A stretch of 64,000 nucleotides of DNA. Source: CAVOGJ01 sp963695405. Lineage in GTDB: Bacteria; Planctomycetota; Planctomycetia; Pirellulales; Pirellulaceae. Positions 28,596 to 38,089 of the stretch are shown here, piece after piece. The notes below the pieces were generated by a model that was not told the origin of the DNA, made no database searches, and worked only from the letters and a program-made list of their open reading frames with translations. The stretch's first letter is position 1; every line of letters begins with the position of its first letter. The DNA is taken from the NCBI GenBank assembly GCA_963695405.1, contig CAVOGJ010000009.1, positions 62,001 through 126,000 on the forward strand, read 5' to 3'. A program made the translations under genes and the position numbers.

Positions 28596-31500
28596 GCCAA
28601 CTTCCTCCCCGGCAAGGTTTGTACGATCCGGCGTACGAGAAGGATAGCTGCGGCGTTGGTTTCGTGGCCCACATCCAAGGTCAACGCAGTCACCAATTGG
28701 TGCTCGACGCGGCGGAAATGCTGCGAAACATGAAGCACCGTGGCGCCTGTGGTTGTGAGGCCAACACGGGAGACGGGGCCGGGATGATGACTGCGGCGCC
28801 CCACGAGTTTCTCGCGAGTGTTGCCGCGGCCGATCTGGGTGCCGAGTTGCCTCCCCGCGGCCAGTTTGCCGCCGGCAACGTGTTCCTGCCGAGAGATCTT
28901 CACGAACGGGCCATCTGTCAGCAGACGGTGGAAGCGCTGATCGCCGAGGAAGGCCAGCGATTGGTCGGCTGGCGGGAGTTGCCGGTCGATTTTGACCGAG
29001 CGGACGTCGGCCCCACGTCGCGACGGGCGGCACCCTACTTCAGCCAGTTGTTCATCGCGCGGGGAGAGGGTCTCGACGAAGCCGCATTTGAGAGAAAGCT
29101 CTATCTGATCCGCAAACAGGCCAGCCACCAGCTGCGGAACCGCGTCGATCTCCATGAGCGATTGAATTTTTACGTTTGCAGTCTCTCTACGAAACTGATG
29201 GTCTACAAAGGCATGTTGACATCGGGCCAGGTCCTCGACTTCTATCCCGATTTGCGCGACAGCAGCTACACGACGCACCTGGCCATGGTGCATTCGCGGT
29301 TTTCGACGAATACCTTTCCGTCCTGGGATCGTGCACAGCCAAGTCGATTGATGAGCCACAATGGCGAGATCAACACGCTGCGAGGCAACGTGAATTGGAT
29401 GCGGGCCCGCGAGGGGCTGATCGCGAGCGACCTCTTCGGCCGGGAGATCGCCAAGCTTTTTCCGGTTGTCGAACCGGGCTGTTCCGATTCAGGTAGTTTC
29501 GACAACGTGCTCGAATTGCTGCTGCAAAGTGGCCGCTCGATCCAAGAAGCCATCATGATGATGATTCCCGAAGCTTGGCAAAAGCACGACACCATGCCGG
29601 AGGACAAGCGGGCTTTCTACGAGTACCATTCGTGCCTGATGGAACCTTGGGACGGTCCCGCGTCGATCGTGTTTACCGATGGCCGCTATATCGGAGCCGT
29701 GCTCGATCGAAATGGCTTGCGGCCCAGTCGCTATTACATCACGCACGATGACCGCGTCATCATGGCGAGCGAGGTCGGCCCGCTGCCGATTGACCCTCGC
29801 CTGGTTAAGGAAAAGGGACGCTTGCAACCCGGTCGCATGTTCCTCGTGGATTTTGAACAGCAACGGCTGATTCCCGACGAAGAACTCAAACGCGACATCG
29901 CCAACCGCCGTCCCTACGCCGCATGGCTGCGGGAGCAACGGATCGAATTGCGCGACCTGGAACCTCAGCGAAAACCGCACGGCTTCCATCCGGAAACCTT
30001 GCTGCCGCGAATGCAGGCCTTTGGCTATACGCTGGAAACCGGTCAATTCATGCTGCTGCCGCTCGTGCAGCAGAAACGGGATCCTGTCGGCTCGATGGGG
30101 AACGATGCCGCGCTCGCCTGTCTATCGGACAAGCCGCGGATGATCTACGACTATTTCAAGCAACTGTTCGCCCAGGTGACCAATCCGGCCATTGACTCCA
30201 TTCGGGAAGAAGTCGTGATGTCGCTCGAATGCTACATCGGACCCGAGGGAAACATGCTGCAAGGATCTCCGGCCGATTGTCATCGTCTGCTGGTGCACCA
30301 TCCGATCCTGACCAATGAGGAGTTGATGGCGCTGCGGGATATGGATCATCGCGGCTGGCGAAGTAAGACAATTGATATCACCTTCCCTCGGGACACCGGC
30401 CGAGACGGCATGGTTACGGCGCTTGATCGCATTTGTCGGGAAGCGGAGCAGGCGATTGCGGAAGGCTGCTCGCTGGTCATTCTCACCGATCGCGCGATCG
30501 GACAGGATCGTGTACCGCTCAGCTCACTGCTGGCCTGCGGCGCCGTACATCACCATCTGGTGTCCCAACTGAAGCGGACCCGCTTGGGGATTGTGCTGGA
30601 AACCGGCGAAGCCCGCGAAGTACACCACCATTGCCTGCTGATCGGATATGGTGCCGACGCCATCAACCCCTACCTGGCTTTCGAGGGGCTATGGCAGGCG
30701 CGACGGCAAGAGTTGCAGGAAGTGCGTGAGTTCCCGCATGACGATGCCATCGTGGCGGCTTATCGGCAGGGCGTGGCCAAAGGAATGCTCAAGGTGATGG
30801 CCAAGATGGGGATTTCGACGCTGCACAGTTACAAGGGCGCGCAGATTTTTGAGGCGGTTGGAATTCACGACGAAGTTATCGAACGCTGCTTCGTGGGAAC
30901 GGCCAGCCGACTGAAAGGCGTCGATTTTACGGTCCTCGCCGAAGAGACGATTCGCCGTCACAATTTGGGTTATCCGATCGACGCGGAAGATCGGCTGCCC
31001 ATTTTGCCGAACGCGGGCGAATTTCATTGGCGAAGTGGCGGGGAGCGTCACGCCTGGGACCCACGGGCGATTGCCGACATTCAGTTGGCGGCGCGCACGA
31101 ACAGCCGCGAAGCCTATCGTCGTTTCGCGGATCATATCAACCACGATACCGAGACTCGCGCCGCGCTCCGGGGACTGTTGAGTCTCAAGTTCGACGCCGG
31201 CTCCGGCGAAATTTCTATCGACGAAGTCGAGCCCGCCAGCGAAATCGTCAAGCGATTTTGCACGGGCGCCATGAGCCTGGGTTCCATATCGACCGAGGCG
31301 CACGAAACGCTGGCCATCGCGATGAACCGGATGGGTGGCAAGAGCAATACGGGTGAAGGAGGCGAAGACCCACGACGATGGGAAGCCCTGCCCAACGGCG
31401 ACTCGAAACGATCTGCCATCAAACAAGTCGCGTCGGGTCGCTTCGGTGTGACGATTTCCTATCTCACGAACGCGGACGAATTGCAGATCAAGATCTCCCA

Positions 31501-33142
31501 GGGCGCCAAACCAGGCGAGGGGGGCGAGCTGCCCGGCAAAAAGGTGAATGACTATATCGCCCACCTTCGCTATTCGACTCCCGGCGTCGGCCTGATTAGC
31601 CCACCGCCGCACCATGACATTTATTCGATCGAGGATCTGAAGCAGCTCATCCACGATTTGAAGAATGCGAATCCGCGCACCCGCATCAGCGTAAAGCTCG
31701 TCTCGGAAGTTGGCGTCGGCACCGTGGCTACCGGGGTCGCCAAGGGTTACGCCGACCACATTGTCATCGCAGGCGATGCGGGCGGTACTGGCGCCTCGCC
31801 AATCACCAGCATCAAGCATGCAGGACTACCCTGGGAACTGGGACTCGCCGAAGCTCATCAGACGCTGGTGCTCAATGACATGCGGAGCCGCGTCGTGTTG
31901 CAAACCGATGGTGGTCTGAAAACCGGACGTGATGTCGTCATCGCGGCGCTGCTCGGTGCCGAGGAAATGGGGTTCGCGACGGCCCCCTTGATTACCTTGG
32001 GTTGCATCATGATGCGTAAGTGTCACTTGAACACGTGTCCGGTCGGGATCGCCACACAAGACCCTGAGCTCCGCAAACTGTTCGCCGGTCAACCGGAGCA
32101 TGTGGTCAACTATCTATTCATGGTAGCGGAGGAAGCGCGGGAACTGATGGCCAAGTTCGGCTTTCGTCAGTTCACCGATTTGATCGGACGAGTCGACTGT
32201 CTCGATGCGAGCCGAGCCATCGCGCACTGGAAGTCGGATGGGTTGGATTTGACCCCACTCCTCACGGCGGCTCGTGGCCCTCGTGACGATGTCGAGACCC
32301 GCTGCACGAAGCCGCAGGATCATCTGTTGCATCTGGCACTCGACAATCGATTGATTGAGGAGTGCGGCGCTGCCTTAGATCACCAACAACCGGTTCGCAT
32401 CCAGGTGCCCGTCGTCAACACCAATCGGACGGTTGGAACCATGCTCAGCCACCAGGTCGCACGTCGCTATGGGGAGGAAGGGCTGCCCGAGGACACGATT
32501 CACGTCAAATTTACCGGATCGGCGGGACAGAGCTTCGGGGCTTTCCTCGCGCATGGGATCAGCTTGGAGCTGGAAGGGGACGCCAACGATTATGTGGGGA
32601 AGGGACTTTCCGGCGGACAAATCGTTATCTATCCACCCCGCGAGAGCAGCTTCGATGCCAGCGAAAATATTCTTGTCGGCAACGTTTGCTTGTACGGAGC
32701 CACCAGAGGACGTGCGTTCTTCCGCGGACGTGCGGCGGAGCGGTTCGCCGTGCGTAACAGCGGAGCGCACGCGGTGATCGAAGGGATCGGCGATCACGGT
32801 TGCGAGTACATGACCGGCGGGCGGGTCGTCATCCTTGGACCCACCGGCCGGAACTTCGCAGCTGGCATGTCCGGCGGCTTGGCCTACGTCTGGGATCGCG
32901 ACAATAACTTTCGCCTCCAGTGCAATCTGCGGATGGTGGAATTGGACCCAGTGGAAACGGAGGAAGACCGCACCGAATTGCGGGAACTCGTGACCCAGCA
33001 TGCGGCACGTACCGACTCTCCCGTCGCTCGGTACGTCCTCGAGCATTGGCCGAGTATTTTGCGAGAATTCGTCAAGGTCATGCCGACGGATTACAAACGC
33101 GTACTGTCTGAGTCTCGGCACAGGTCCGCCGCGGCCGTCTGA
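28592..33142 (+). CDS. gltB: Glutamate synthase (NADPH) large subunit
   Basis: A 1516-residue GOGAT alpha subunit making glutamate from 2-oxoglutarate and glutamine with electrons supplied through GltD. The N-terminal Ntn amidotransferase nucleophile is Cys20 in KDSCGVGF, so a 19-residue propeptide is expected to be removed. The central and FMN-binding domains are present, with TGEGGEDPRRW and GAKPGEGGELPGKKV. The [3Fe-4S] cysteines C1138, C1144 and C1149 sit in CIMMRKCHLNTCPVGIA. The C-terminal GXGXG beta-helix includes ANDYVGKGLSGGQIVIYPP. Its ATG overlaps the lysR stop; gltD follows after 44 bases, so lysR-gltB-gltD is one unit. Confidence 0.97.
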   Translation: MSQLPPRQGLYDPAYEKDSCGVGFVAHIQGQRSHQLVLDAAEMLRNMKHRGACGCEANTGDGAGMMTAAPHEFLASVAAADLGAELPPRGQFAAGNVFLPRDLHERAICQQTVEALIAEEGQRLVGWRELPVDFDRADVGPTSRRAAPYFSQLFIARGEGLDEAAFERKLYLIRKQASHQLRNRVDLHERLNFYVCSLSTKLMVYKGMLTSGQVLDFYPDLRDSSYTTHLAMVHSRFSTNTFPSWDRAQPSRLMSHNGEINTLRGNVNWMRAREGLIASDLFGREIAKLFPVVEPGCSDSGSFDNVLELLLQSGRSIQEAIMMMIPEAWQKHDTMPEDKRAFYEYHSCLMEPWDGPASIVFTDGRYIGAVLDRNGLRPSRYYITHDDRVIMASEVGPLPIDPRLVKEKGRLQPGRMFLVDFEQQRLIPDEELKRDIANRRPYAAWLREQRIELRDLEPQRKPHGFHPETLLPRMQAFGYTLETGQFMLLPLVQQKRDPVGSMGNDAALACLSDKPRMIYDYFKQLFAQVTNPAIDSIREEVVMSLECYIGPEGNMLQGSPADCHRLLVHHPILTNEELMALRDMDHRGWRSKTIDITFPRDTGRDGMVTALDRICREAEQAIAEGCSLVILTDRAIGQDRVPLSSLLACGAVHHHLVSQLKRTRLGIVLETGEAREVHHHCLLIGYGADAINPYLAFEGLWQARRQELQEVREFPHDDAIVAAYRQGVAKGMLKVMAKMGISTLHSYKGAQIFEAVGIHDEVIERCFVGTASRLKGVDFTVLAEETIRRHNLGYPIDAEDRLPILPNAGEFHWRSGGERHAWDPRAIADIQLAARTNSREAYRRFADHINHDTETRAALRGLLSLKFDAGSGEISIDEVEPASEIVKRFCTGAMSLGSISTEAHETLAIAMNRMGGKSNTGEGGEDPRRWEALPNGDSKRSAIKQVASGRFGVTISYLTNADELQIKISQGAKPGEGGELPGKKVNDYIAHLRYSTPGVGLISPPPHHDIYSIEDLKQLIHDLKNANPRTRISVKLVSEVGVGTVATGVAKGYADHIVIAGDAGGTGASPITSIKHAGLPWELGLAEAHQTLVLNDMRSRVVLQTDGGLKTGRDVVIAALLGAEEMGFATAPLITLGCIMMRKCHLNTCPVGIATQDPELRKLFAGQPEHVVNYLFMVAEEARELMAKFGFRQFTDLIGRVDCLDASRAIAHWKSDGLDLTPLLTAARGPRDDVETRCTKPQDHLLHLALDNRLIEECGAALDHQQPVRIQVPVVNTNRTVGTMLSHQVARRYGEEGLPEDTIHVKFTGSAGQSFGAFLAHGISLELEGDANDYVGKGLSGGQIVIYPPRESSFDASENILVGNVCLYGATRGRAFFRGRAAERFAVRNSGAHAVIEGIGDHGCEYMTGGRVVILGPTGRNFAAGMSGGLAYVWDRDNNFRLQCNLRMVELDPVETEEDRTELRELVTQHAARTDSPVARYVLEHWPSILREFVKVMPTDYKRVLSESRHRSAAAV

Positions 33143-33186
33143 TCCAATCGACTGCCCGCAGTCACTGGCAAATGAAGAGTCTATCC

Positions 33187-34770
33187 ATGGGAAAACCAAC
33201 CGGTTTCAAGGAATTCGAGAGGCGTACGGTGCCGTATCGTGATCCGCTCGAACGAGCGGGGGACTTCCTCGAGATCTACACGCATGCCGACGTCGACCAG
33301 CTGCAGACCCAGGGTGCTCGCTGCATGGACTGCGGCGTCCCCTTCTGCCAATCTGAGATGGGCTGCCCGATCGATAACCTCATTCCCGAATGGAATGATC
33401 TCGTTTACCGAGGGCGTTGGCAGGAAGCGCTGCATCGACTGCACAAGACCAACAATTTTCCCGAATTCACGGGGCGGACTTGCCCTGCGCCGTGCGAGGG
33501 CGCCTGCGTATTGGGAATTACCAGTCCGGCCGTCACCATCAAGAACATTGAGAACGCCATTATCGATCGAGGCTTTGAAGAAGGCTGGGTCGTGGCGAAA
33601 CCACCCGCAAGGGAGACTGGCAAAAAAGTAGCTGTCATTGGTTCGGGGCCCGCTGGCCTTGCAGCTGCCGCGCAGTTGAACAAGGTAGGCCACGCGGTGA
33701 CTGTCTTTGAGCGGGCGGATCGCATTGGTGGGCTGCTGATGTATGGCATCCCGAATATGAAACTCGATAAAGGTGTCGTGCAGCGGCGGATTGATCTCCT
33801 GGCTGAGGAGGGCATTCAATTCGTGACGAGAACCCAGATTGGGCAGCCCGAGAAATTTGCTGCCGACCACGTGACGTCCATCATGCAGGCGGACGGTGGA
33901 CCAATGCACTTTGTCGATCCAGCCGAGCTGATGACGGAGTACGATGCCGTGCTGGTGGCCACCGGCGCGACTCGCCCCTTCGATCCCACGGCCCATTGTC
34001 CCGGCCGCGACGCGCGGGGCATCCATTTCGCCATGGATTTTCTGACACGCAATACAAAGAGCCTCCTCGACTCGCAATTGCAGGACGGGCACTACATCTC
34101 GGCAAGAGACAAGGATGTCGTCGTGATTGGCGGCGGCGACACGGGGGCCGATTGCATCGGTACGTCGCTGCGTCACGGATGCCGATCGGTGGTTAATTTC
34201 GAATTGCTCGACAAACCGCCGGCAGAACGAGCCGCAAACAATCCGTGGCCGCAGTGGCCACGCGTCTTTCGCGTTGACTATTCCCATGCCGAAACGGCCG
34301 CGAAACTTGGCAGCGACCCGCGGAACTATTCACTACTGACCAAGGAATTTGTCGCCGACGCGGAAGGGTGCATCAGCGGAATCAAAACCGTGCAAGTGGA
34401 TTGGCGGCAGCCTGGCAGCCAGGCGCCATTCTCCGAGGTCGCTGACTCCGAGCAGCTCTGGCCCACCGATCTCGTGCTACTGGCTACTGGTTTCCTGGGG
34501 CCTGAGGAGTCGCTCGTCAATCAGTTGGGGCTCGCCACCGACAAGCCACGGGGTAATTGGCAGACGATTGCGGCCGAACACGGGAAGTACCGCACCAATG
34601 TGGCGGGCGTCTTTGCCGCCGGCGATTGTCGGCGGGGGCAGTCGCTCGTCGTGTGGGCGATTCACGAAGGACGCGGCGCCGCCCGCGCCATCGACGAGTT
34701 CCTGATGGGCCGCAGTGGCTTGCCCGCACCCGGAGTCACACTGGGCACGGCACTGGCCACGCCGACCTAG
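33187..34770 (+). CDS. gltD: Glutamate synthase (NADPH) small subunit
   Basis: A 527-residue FAD/NADPH-binding subunit that passes electrons from NADPH to GltB. N-terminal cysteines for Fe-S clusters are visible as CMDCGVPFC (46-54) and in the later CPAPCEGACVLG segment. GSGPAGLAAAAQL (about 152-164) binds FAD, and VVIGGGDTGADCIGT (about 313) binds NADPH. ATG at 33187 is chosen because it begins with the family MGKPTGF and AAGAG stands 7 bases before it; an in-frame ATG at 33172 is less likely. It is somewhat longer than the E. coli protein. No terminator is evident in the 21 bases before the convergent transporter gene. Confidence 0.95.
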   Translation: MGKPTGFKEFERRTVPYRDPLERAGDFLEIYTHADVDQLQTQGARCMDCGVPFCQSEMGCPIDNLIPEWNDLVYRGRWQEALHRLHKTNNFPEFTGRTCPAPCEGACVLGITSPAVTIKNIENAIIDRGFEEGWVVAKPPARETGKKVAVIGSGPAGLAAAAQLNKVGHAVTVFERADRIGGLLMYGIPNMKLDKGVVQRRIDLLAEEGIQFVTRTQIGQPEKFAADHVTSIMQADGGPMHFVDPAELMTEYDAVLVATGATRPFDPTAHCPGRDARGIHFAMDFLTRNTKSLLDSQLQDGHYISARDKDVVVIGGGDTGADCIGTSLRHGCRSVVNFELLDKPPAERAANNPWPQWPRVFRVDYSHAETAAKLGSDPRNYSLLTKEFVADAEGCISGIKTVQVDWRQPGSQAPFSEVADSEQLWPTDLVLLATGFLGPEESLVNQLGLATDKPRGNWQTIAAEHGKYRTNVAGVFAAGDCRRGQSLVVWAIHEGRGAARAIDEFLMGRSGLPAPGVTLGTALATPT

Positions 34771-34791
34771 TCGCCTGCCGGTGAGCGAAGT

Positions 34792-36237
34792 TTAGCCCGG
34801 TTTGCCCCGACGTCGTTCCAGGAGGCCGCGAATCTCGTGCGCCCTCGCCTCGGTGATTTCATAACTCGAAATGATCCAGATCGCGATGGCCGACGTCACC
34901 AGTGGAACACCGACGTCAAATATGCGTAGCAGCAACAACGTCCGTTCGGGTTGCTCTGCTAACAGCTCGACGTCGAAACCGGAGGCTTGGAGCATTAGGC
35001 CGGACAGCAAGCCGGCCAGGGCCATCCCCAGTTTGACCATCCACCAGTAAATCGCTCCAAAGACACCTTCGCGGCGCTGCCGGCTTTCCAGCTCGTCATA
35101 GTCGCAGACATCGGCCACCATGGAGCCCATTAAGGTAAACAGGGAACCGGTACCAAAGGCTACCAGAGGGCAAGAAAAGAGCAGCCAGTAAGGATGTGCG
35201 GGGTTGTAACCGATCCATTTGGACGCGTAGCCGATGATCGACAGCGAGATCGTGATAAGAAACGTTTGCCGCTTACCGACTTTCGTGGAAATCCAGGCGG
35301 TCAATGGAATGACTACCAATGTGCTGACTGCCGTCAGCGTACCAAACCAGCCGAAAAGAACTCCCGCCTTTTCATTATCACCGAAGAAGACGTAGTAGAT
35401 CATGACGTACAGCGAAAACGAAGCGCCGAGTTGAAAGCCATTGAAGACTAGGAAAGTTGCCCCGCACAGCTTGACGAATGGTCGACACTGAAAGGTGGTC
35501 GCCACGCCTTGAAAAAAATCAACCGTGTTTTGCCAAAGCCCTTGCGTTTGTACTGCCTCGTCCCGACTCTGCTCGGGCAACGCGGCGAACTTCTCTCGAC
35601 AGAAAATCGCCGGAACAATCCCCAGCAGGCAGATCGTCGCTCCTACCCACACCGCCAACACGCGGGCCCCTTGAACGGTATCCTCAAACCAGTCGCTGGC
35701 CATAATGGCATAGAACCAGGGCACGCCCAACCAGGCGAGCTGGCCAGCGGTGTTGGCGAAGGCCTGCAGTCGCGTTCGCTCATGGTAATCGGGCGTCATT
35801 TCAAAGCCGAAGGCGACGAAGGGCGTGGCATAAACGGTATAGGTGAGAAAAAACAGGATCGAAGCCGCTAAAAAGACCCAGAAATAGAAAGTCTCCGAAT
35901 GTCCGGGCGGCAACTGCCACATGCCGGCAAATACCAATCCGGCCAGCAGGGCACCAGCGAAGATATAGGGCCGCCTCCTGCCCCACCGCGAGCGCGTATT
36001 ATCCGAGATGTAGCCCATCATCGGATCGGACACCGCATCAAAGATGCGTGGGACAAATCCAATGATCCCGACCAACACCGGATTCATGCCCAGCCCGAGA
36101 TTGAGAATGACGACCATTGCCGGCAGAGCGGCCGCCTGGAGATTGTTGACCAGCATCCCCACGGCATAGGCCGACTTCTGAAGCAGGGGAATTCGATCTT
36201 CCGGGGGCGTCTCAAAGTGGGCAGATGTCATTGGCAT
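34792..36237 (-). CDS. GPH-family (MFS) sugar:cation symporter
   Basis: About 481 residues with 12 predicted helices, of the glycoside-pentoside-hexuronide family (MelB-like). The cytoplasmic loop 2-3 motif is DPMMGYISDNTRSRWGRRRP (about 81-100), and GLGMNPVLVGIIGFVPRIFDA precedes it. Helices with TYTVYATPFVAFGFEM and the SLFTLMGSMVADVCDYDELES segment are also typical. The start at 36237 (ATG) leaves a 30-residue upstream open stretch unused; ATG at 36231 is equally possible. The substrate is likely a sugar or glycoside and cannot be set from sequence. It is convergent with gltD. Confidence 0.85.
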   Translation of the reverse strand: MPMTSAHFETPPEDRIPLLQKSAYAVGMLVNNLQAAALPAMVVILNLGLGMNPVLVGIIGFVPRIFDAVSDPMMGYISDNTRSRWGRRRPYIFAGALLAGLVFAGMWQLPPGHSETFYFWVFLAASILFFLTYTVYATPFVAFGFEMTPDYHERTRLQAFANTAGQLAWLGVPWFYAIMASDWFEDTVQGARVLAVWVGATICLLGIVPAIFCREKFAALPEQSRDEAVQTQGLWQNTVDFFQGVATTFQCRPFVKLCGATFLVFNGFQLGASFSLYVMIYYVFFGDNEKAGVLFGWFGTLTAVSTLVVIPLTAWISTKVGKRQTFLITISLSIIGYASKWIGYNPAHPYWLLFSCPLVAFGTGSLFTLMGSMVADVCDYDELESRQRREGVFGAIYWWMVKLGMALAGLLSGLMLQASGFDVELLAEQPERTLLLLRIFDVGVPLVTSAIAIWIISSYEITEARAHEIRGLLERRRGKPG

Positions 36238-36496
36238 GCCATGTGAGAAGTCATCGGTCGGGTGGTTCCAAGAATAGAGCGTCCGCCCGGGTTGCCGCTC
36301 CGTAGCCTGCCTCCCGGAACGCGCCATCCTTCACGCGCTGCGGCTAGCGGCCCTTCCGTTGTTCCTGTCCGGCCACGAATGTAAAGTGTTTGGAAACGCC
36401 TGGCTAGTCTGCCCTCGAGAGGAATTCGCCATCGTTGCGGAACACGGGTGAAGTCACTGCTCCCATCCGCTCACGCGCCGTCCGCTCTTGGGAAAT

Positions 36497-37693
36497 TCAG
36501 CGGCGTGATGCCTCGACATCTTGCGGAAATTGAGGGTCGATGGGTGTGATGGCGCCGCGACCCTCCGAGAGGCGATTCTCGATGGCCGCCTCAAGCGGCT
36601 CGACATCTGACTTCCAGAACCGCTCCTGCTCCTCGCGGGGCGGTGGGGTCAGCGGCCGCACGATCCGAAAACCCACGGTCAACGCTTGTTCATCGGTGAA
36701 CCACCAGGGGCTCTTGGGGAGATTCGGATCTTCCATCCGCCAGTCGTCGGTAGCTGCCCGCGCCGCGGAACGCAAACGATCCGCGTCGTCCATCCAACTG
36801 CCGCCGCGAACGACACGAGGAAACAGCTTCTTTGGCCAGGCGATCGCCTCAAGCGCGGGAACCGCCAAGTGGTTTCGGTTGATCTGTGCCAGCTGTGCGT
36901 AATGGACCGGATCGTATTGATCAAGACACAGTTCACTCACATTGCCATGCATATCGAAGAGTCCCCACGCGTTGGGCTTCTTTGTGCCGACGGCATGCGT
37001 CACGTCGTCGGAATTGTCAAAGTACCAGGCGTACTCATCCAGTCCGGCGGCATCATCACCGAAGGCATAGGAGGAATCCGAGCCAGCTCGGCAGGCGTAC
37101 TCCCATTCCGCCTCACTTGGCAAGCGGTACATGAGTTTGGTCAGCAGACTCAGCCATTTCGTGTATTGCTTCGCCGCGTATTGGCTCATCGTGACCGCTG
37201 GTTGCCGCGCTTCCTCGCCAATCGCGTAGGTATAACTGGGATCGTAAAGTGGGGTGGGGATCGTCACGGCATCGATGCGGTTTTCGTCAGTGACTTGTCG
37301 TTTACCTTGCGCCTGGAGCTGCTTTACCAGATCGTAGGTTTTCATGAACGCCTTATACTCGGCCCAAGTCACTTCGTACTTGCCCATCCAGAAGGCGGGC
37401 ACCTGGAGGCTTGCCACGGGACCTTCATCCTCCTGACGCTGCGCCTGGTCGGCGGGGCTGCCGATCAAAAAAGTGCCGGCGGGGATGGGGACCATTTCGA
37501 AAGCGATGCCGGTGCCAGGAATCGTTTGGCCGTAAGGAACCATGAATCCGCCAGGGCAGGGGACGGCCCGCCCCTCCGCGGGTTGCGCTGGCACAACGCC
37601 GAAAGGCAAGGCCGGCTGTTCGCTGCGGCCGACGACGGGCGGGAGGCCGCAAATCAACAAGCTGGCAATGAGGGTGCGCTGCAGTGGGTGCAT
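36497..37693 (-). CDS. Exported SUMF1/FGE-fold protein without the formylglycine cysteines
   Basis: A 398-residue protein with a signal peptide (ALIASLLICGLPPVVG type, first 22 residues) and an FGE-sulfatase (SUMF1) domain over about residues 60-350: EMVPIPAGTFLIGSP, FWMGKYEVTWAEYKAF, YRLPSEAEWEYACRAG, NAWGLFDMHGNVSELC and the final VVRGGSWMDDADRLRSAAR. In real formylglycine-generating enzymes the last segment contains two copper-binding cysteines (pattern CxxxxC after GGS); here neither is present, so sulfatase activation is unlikely. Other SUMF1-fold proteins act as kinase-linked or binding modules. GGAAAG precedes the ATG. It is divergent from the sulfotransferase module. Confidence 0.85.
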   Translation of the reverse strand: MHPLQRTLIASLLICGLPPVVGRSEQPALPFGVVPAQPAEGRAVPCPGGFMVPYGQTIPGTGIAFEMVPIPAGTFLIGSPADQAQRQEDEGPVASLQVPAFWMGKYEVTWAEYKAFMKTYDLVKQLQAQGKRQVTDENRIDAVTIPTPLYDPSYTYAIGEEARQPAVTMSQYAAKQYTKWLSLLTKLMYRLPSEAEWEYACRAGSDSSYAFGDDAAGLDEYAWYFDNSDDVTHAVGTKKPNAWGLFDMHGNVSELCLDQYDPVHYAQLAQINRNHLAVPALEAIAWPKKLFPRVVRGGSWMDDADRLRSAARAATDDWRMEDPNLPKSPWWFTDEQALTVGFRIVRPLTPPPREEQERFWKSDVEPLEAAIENRLSEGRGAITPIDPQFPQDVEASRR

Positions 37694-38089
37694 GAAGCTT
37701 TCCGACGGGGACGAATGAGGCTGGAGTGACGTTCAGCGGATCGACTGTCCGTTCAGTATCCGGTTTGCCTCGCCAGGGAACAAGCAGTCGCCACCCGTTG
37801 GTTGGCGGCGTTGTCCGGGGCTCGGCCTCGTGGCAACCTCGGTCGTCCGCAGACCCGAGATATTCGGAACAATCGGTCCGTCTTCGCGTCGCGGCGATGG
37901 TTCGCGGCGCACCCCGTCGGGCTGGAACAAACGTCACATTCGCCAGGGGTGGGTCGCGTTGACGCCATGATTTGCTCACCTCGACTCCAAAGGGCCGCTG
38001 CGGATGTCCTATGTTAGATCAGCGGGCACACTGCGCCCCAACCTCCCACCCAAGCATGCCTTCCTCCACGCCCTCCGCGCTTTCCCGCC
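37694..38089. other. Divergent intergenic region before the arylsulfotransferase operon
   Basis: About 400 bases without a credible gene. A minus-strand promoter candidate is noted at 37755-37783; for the plus direction I see no clear one. Confidence 0.5.
37755..37783 (-). promoter_or_regulatory. Candidate promoter of the SUMF1-domain gene
   Basis: On the minus strand TTGTTC (37783-37778), a 17-base spacer and GATACT (37760-37755). The hexamers are only partly consensus. Confidence 0.27.

Noticed and set aside
30689..31819. Long minus-strand open frame opposite gltB
   Set aside because: Lies wholly inside the conserved gltB; product shows no domain.
33181..34287. Minus-strand open frame opposite gltD
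   Set aside because: Antisense to an intact conserved gene with all Fe-S and nucleotide motifs; no independent support.
36497..37693. Annotation as a sulfatase-activating formylglycine-generating enzyme
   Set aside because: The two defining cysteines are absent.
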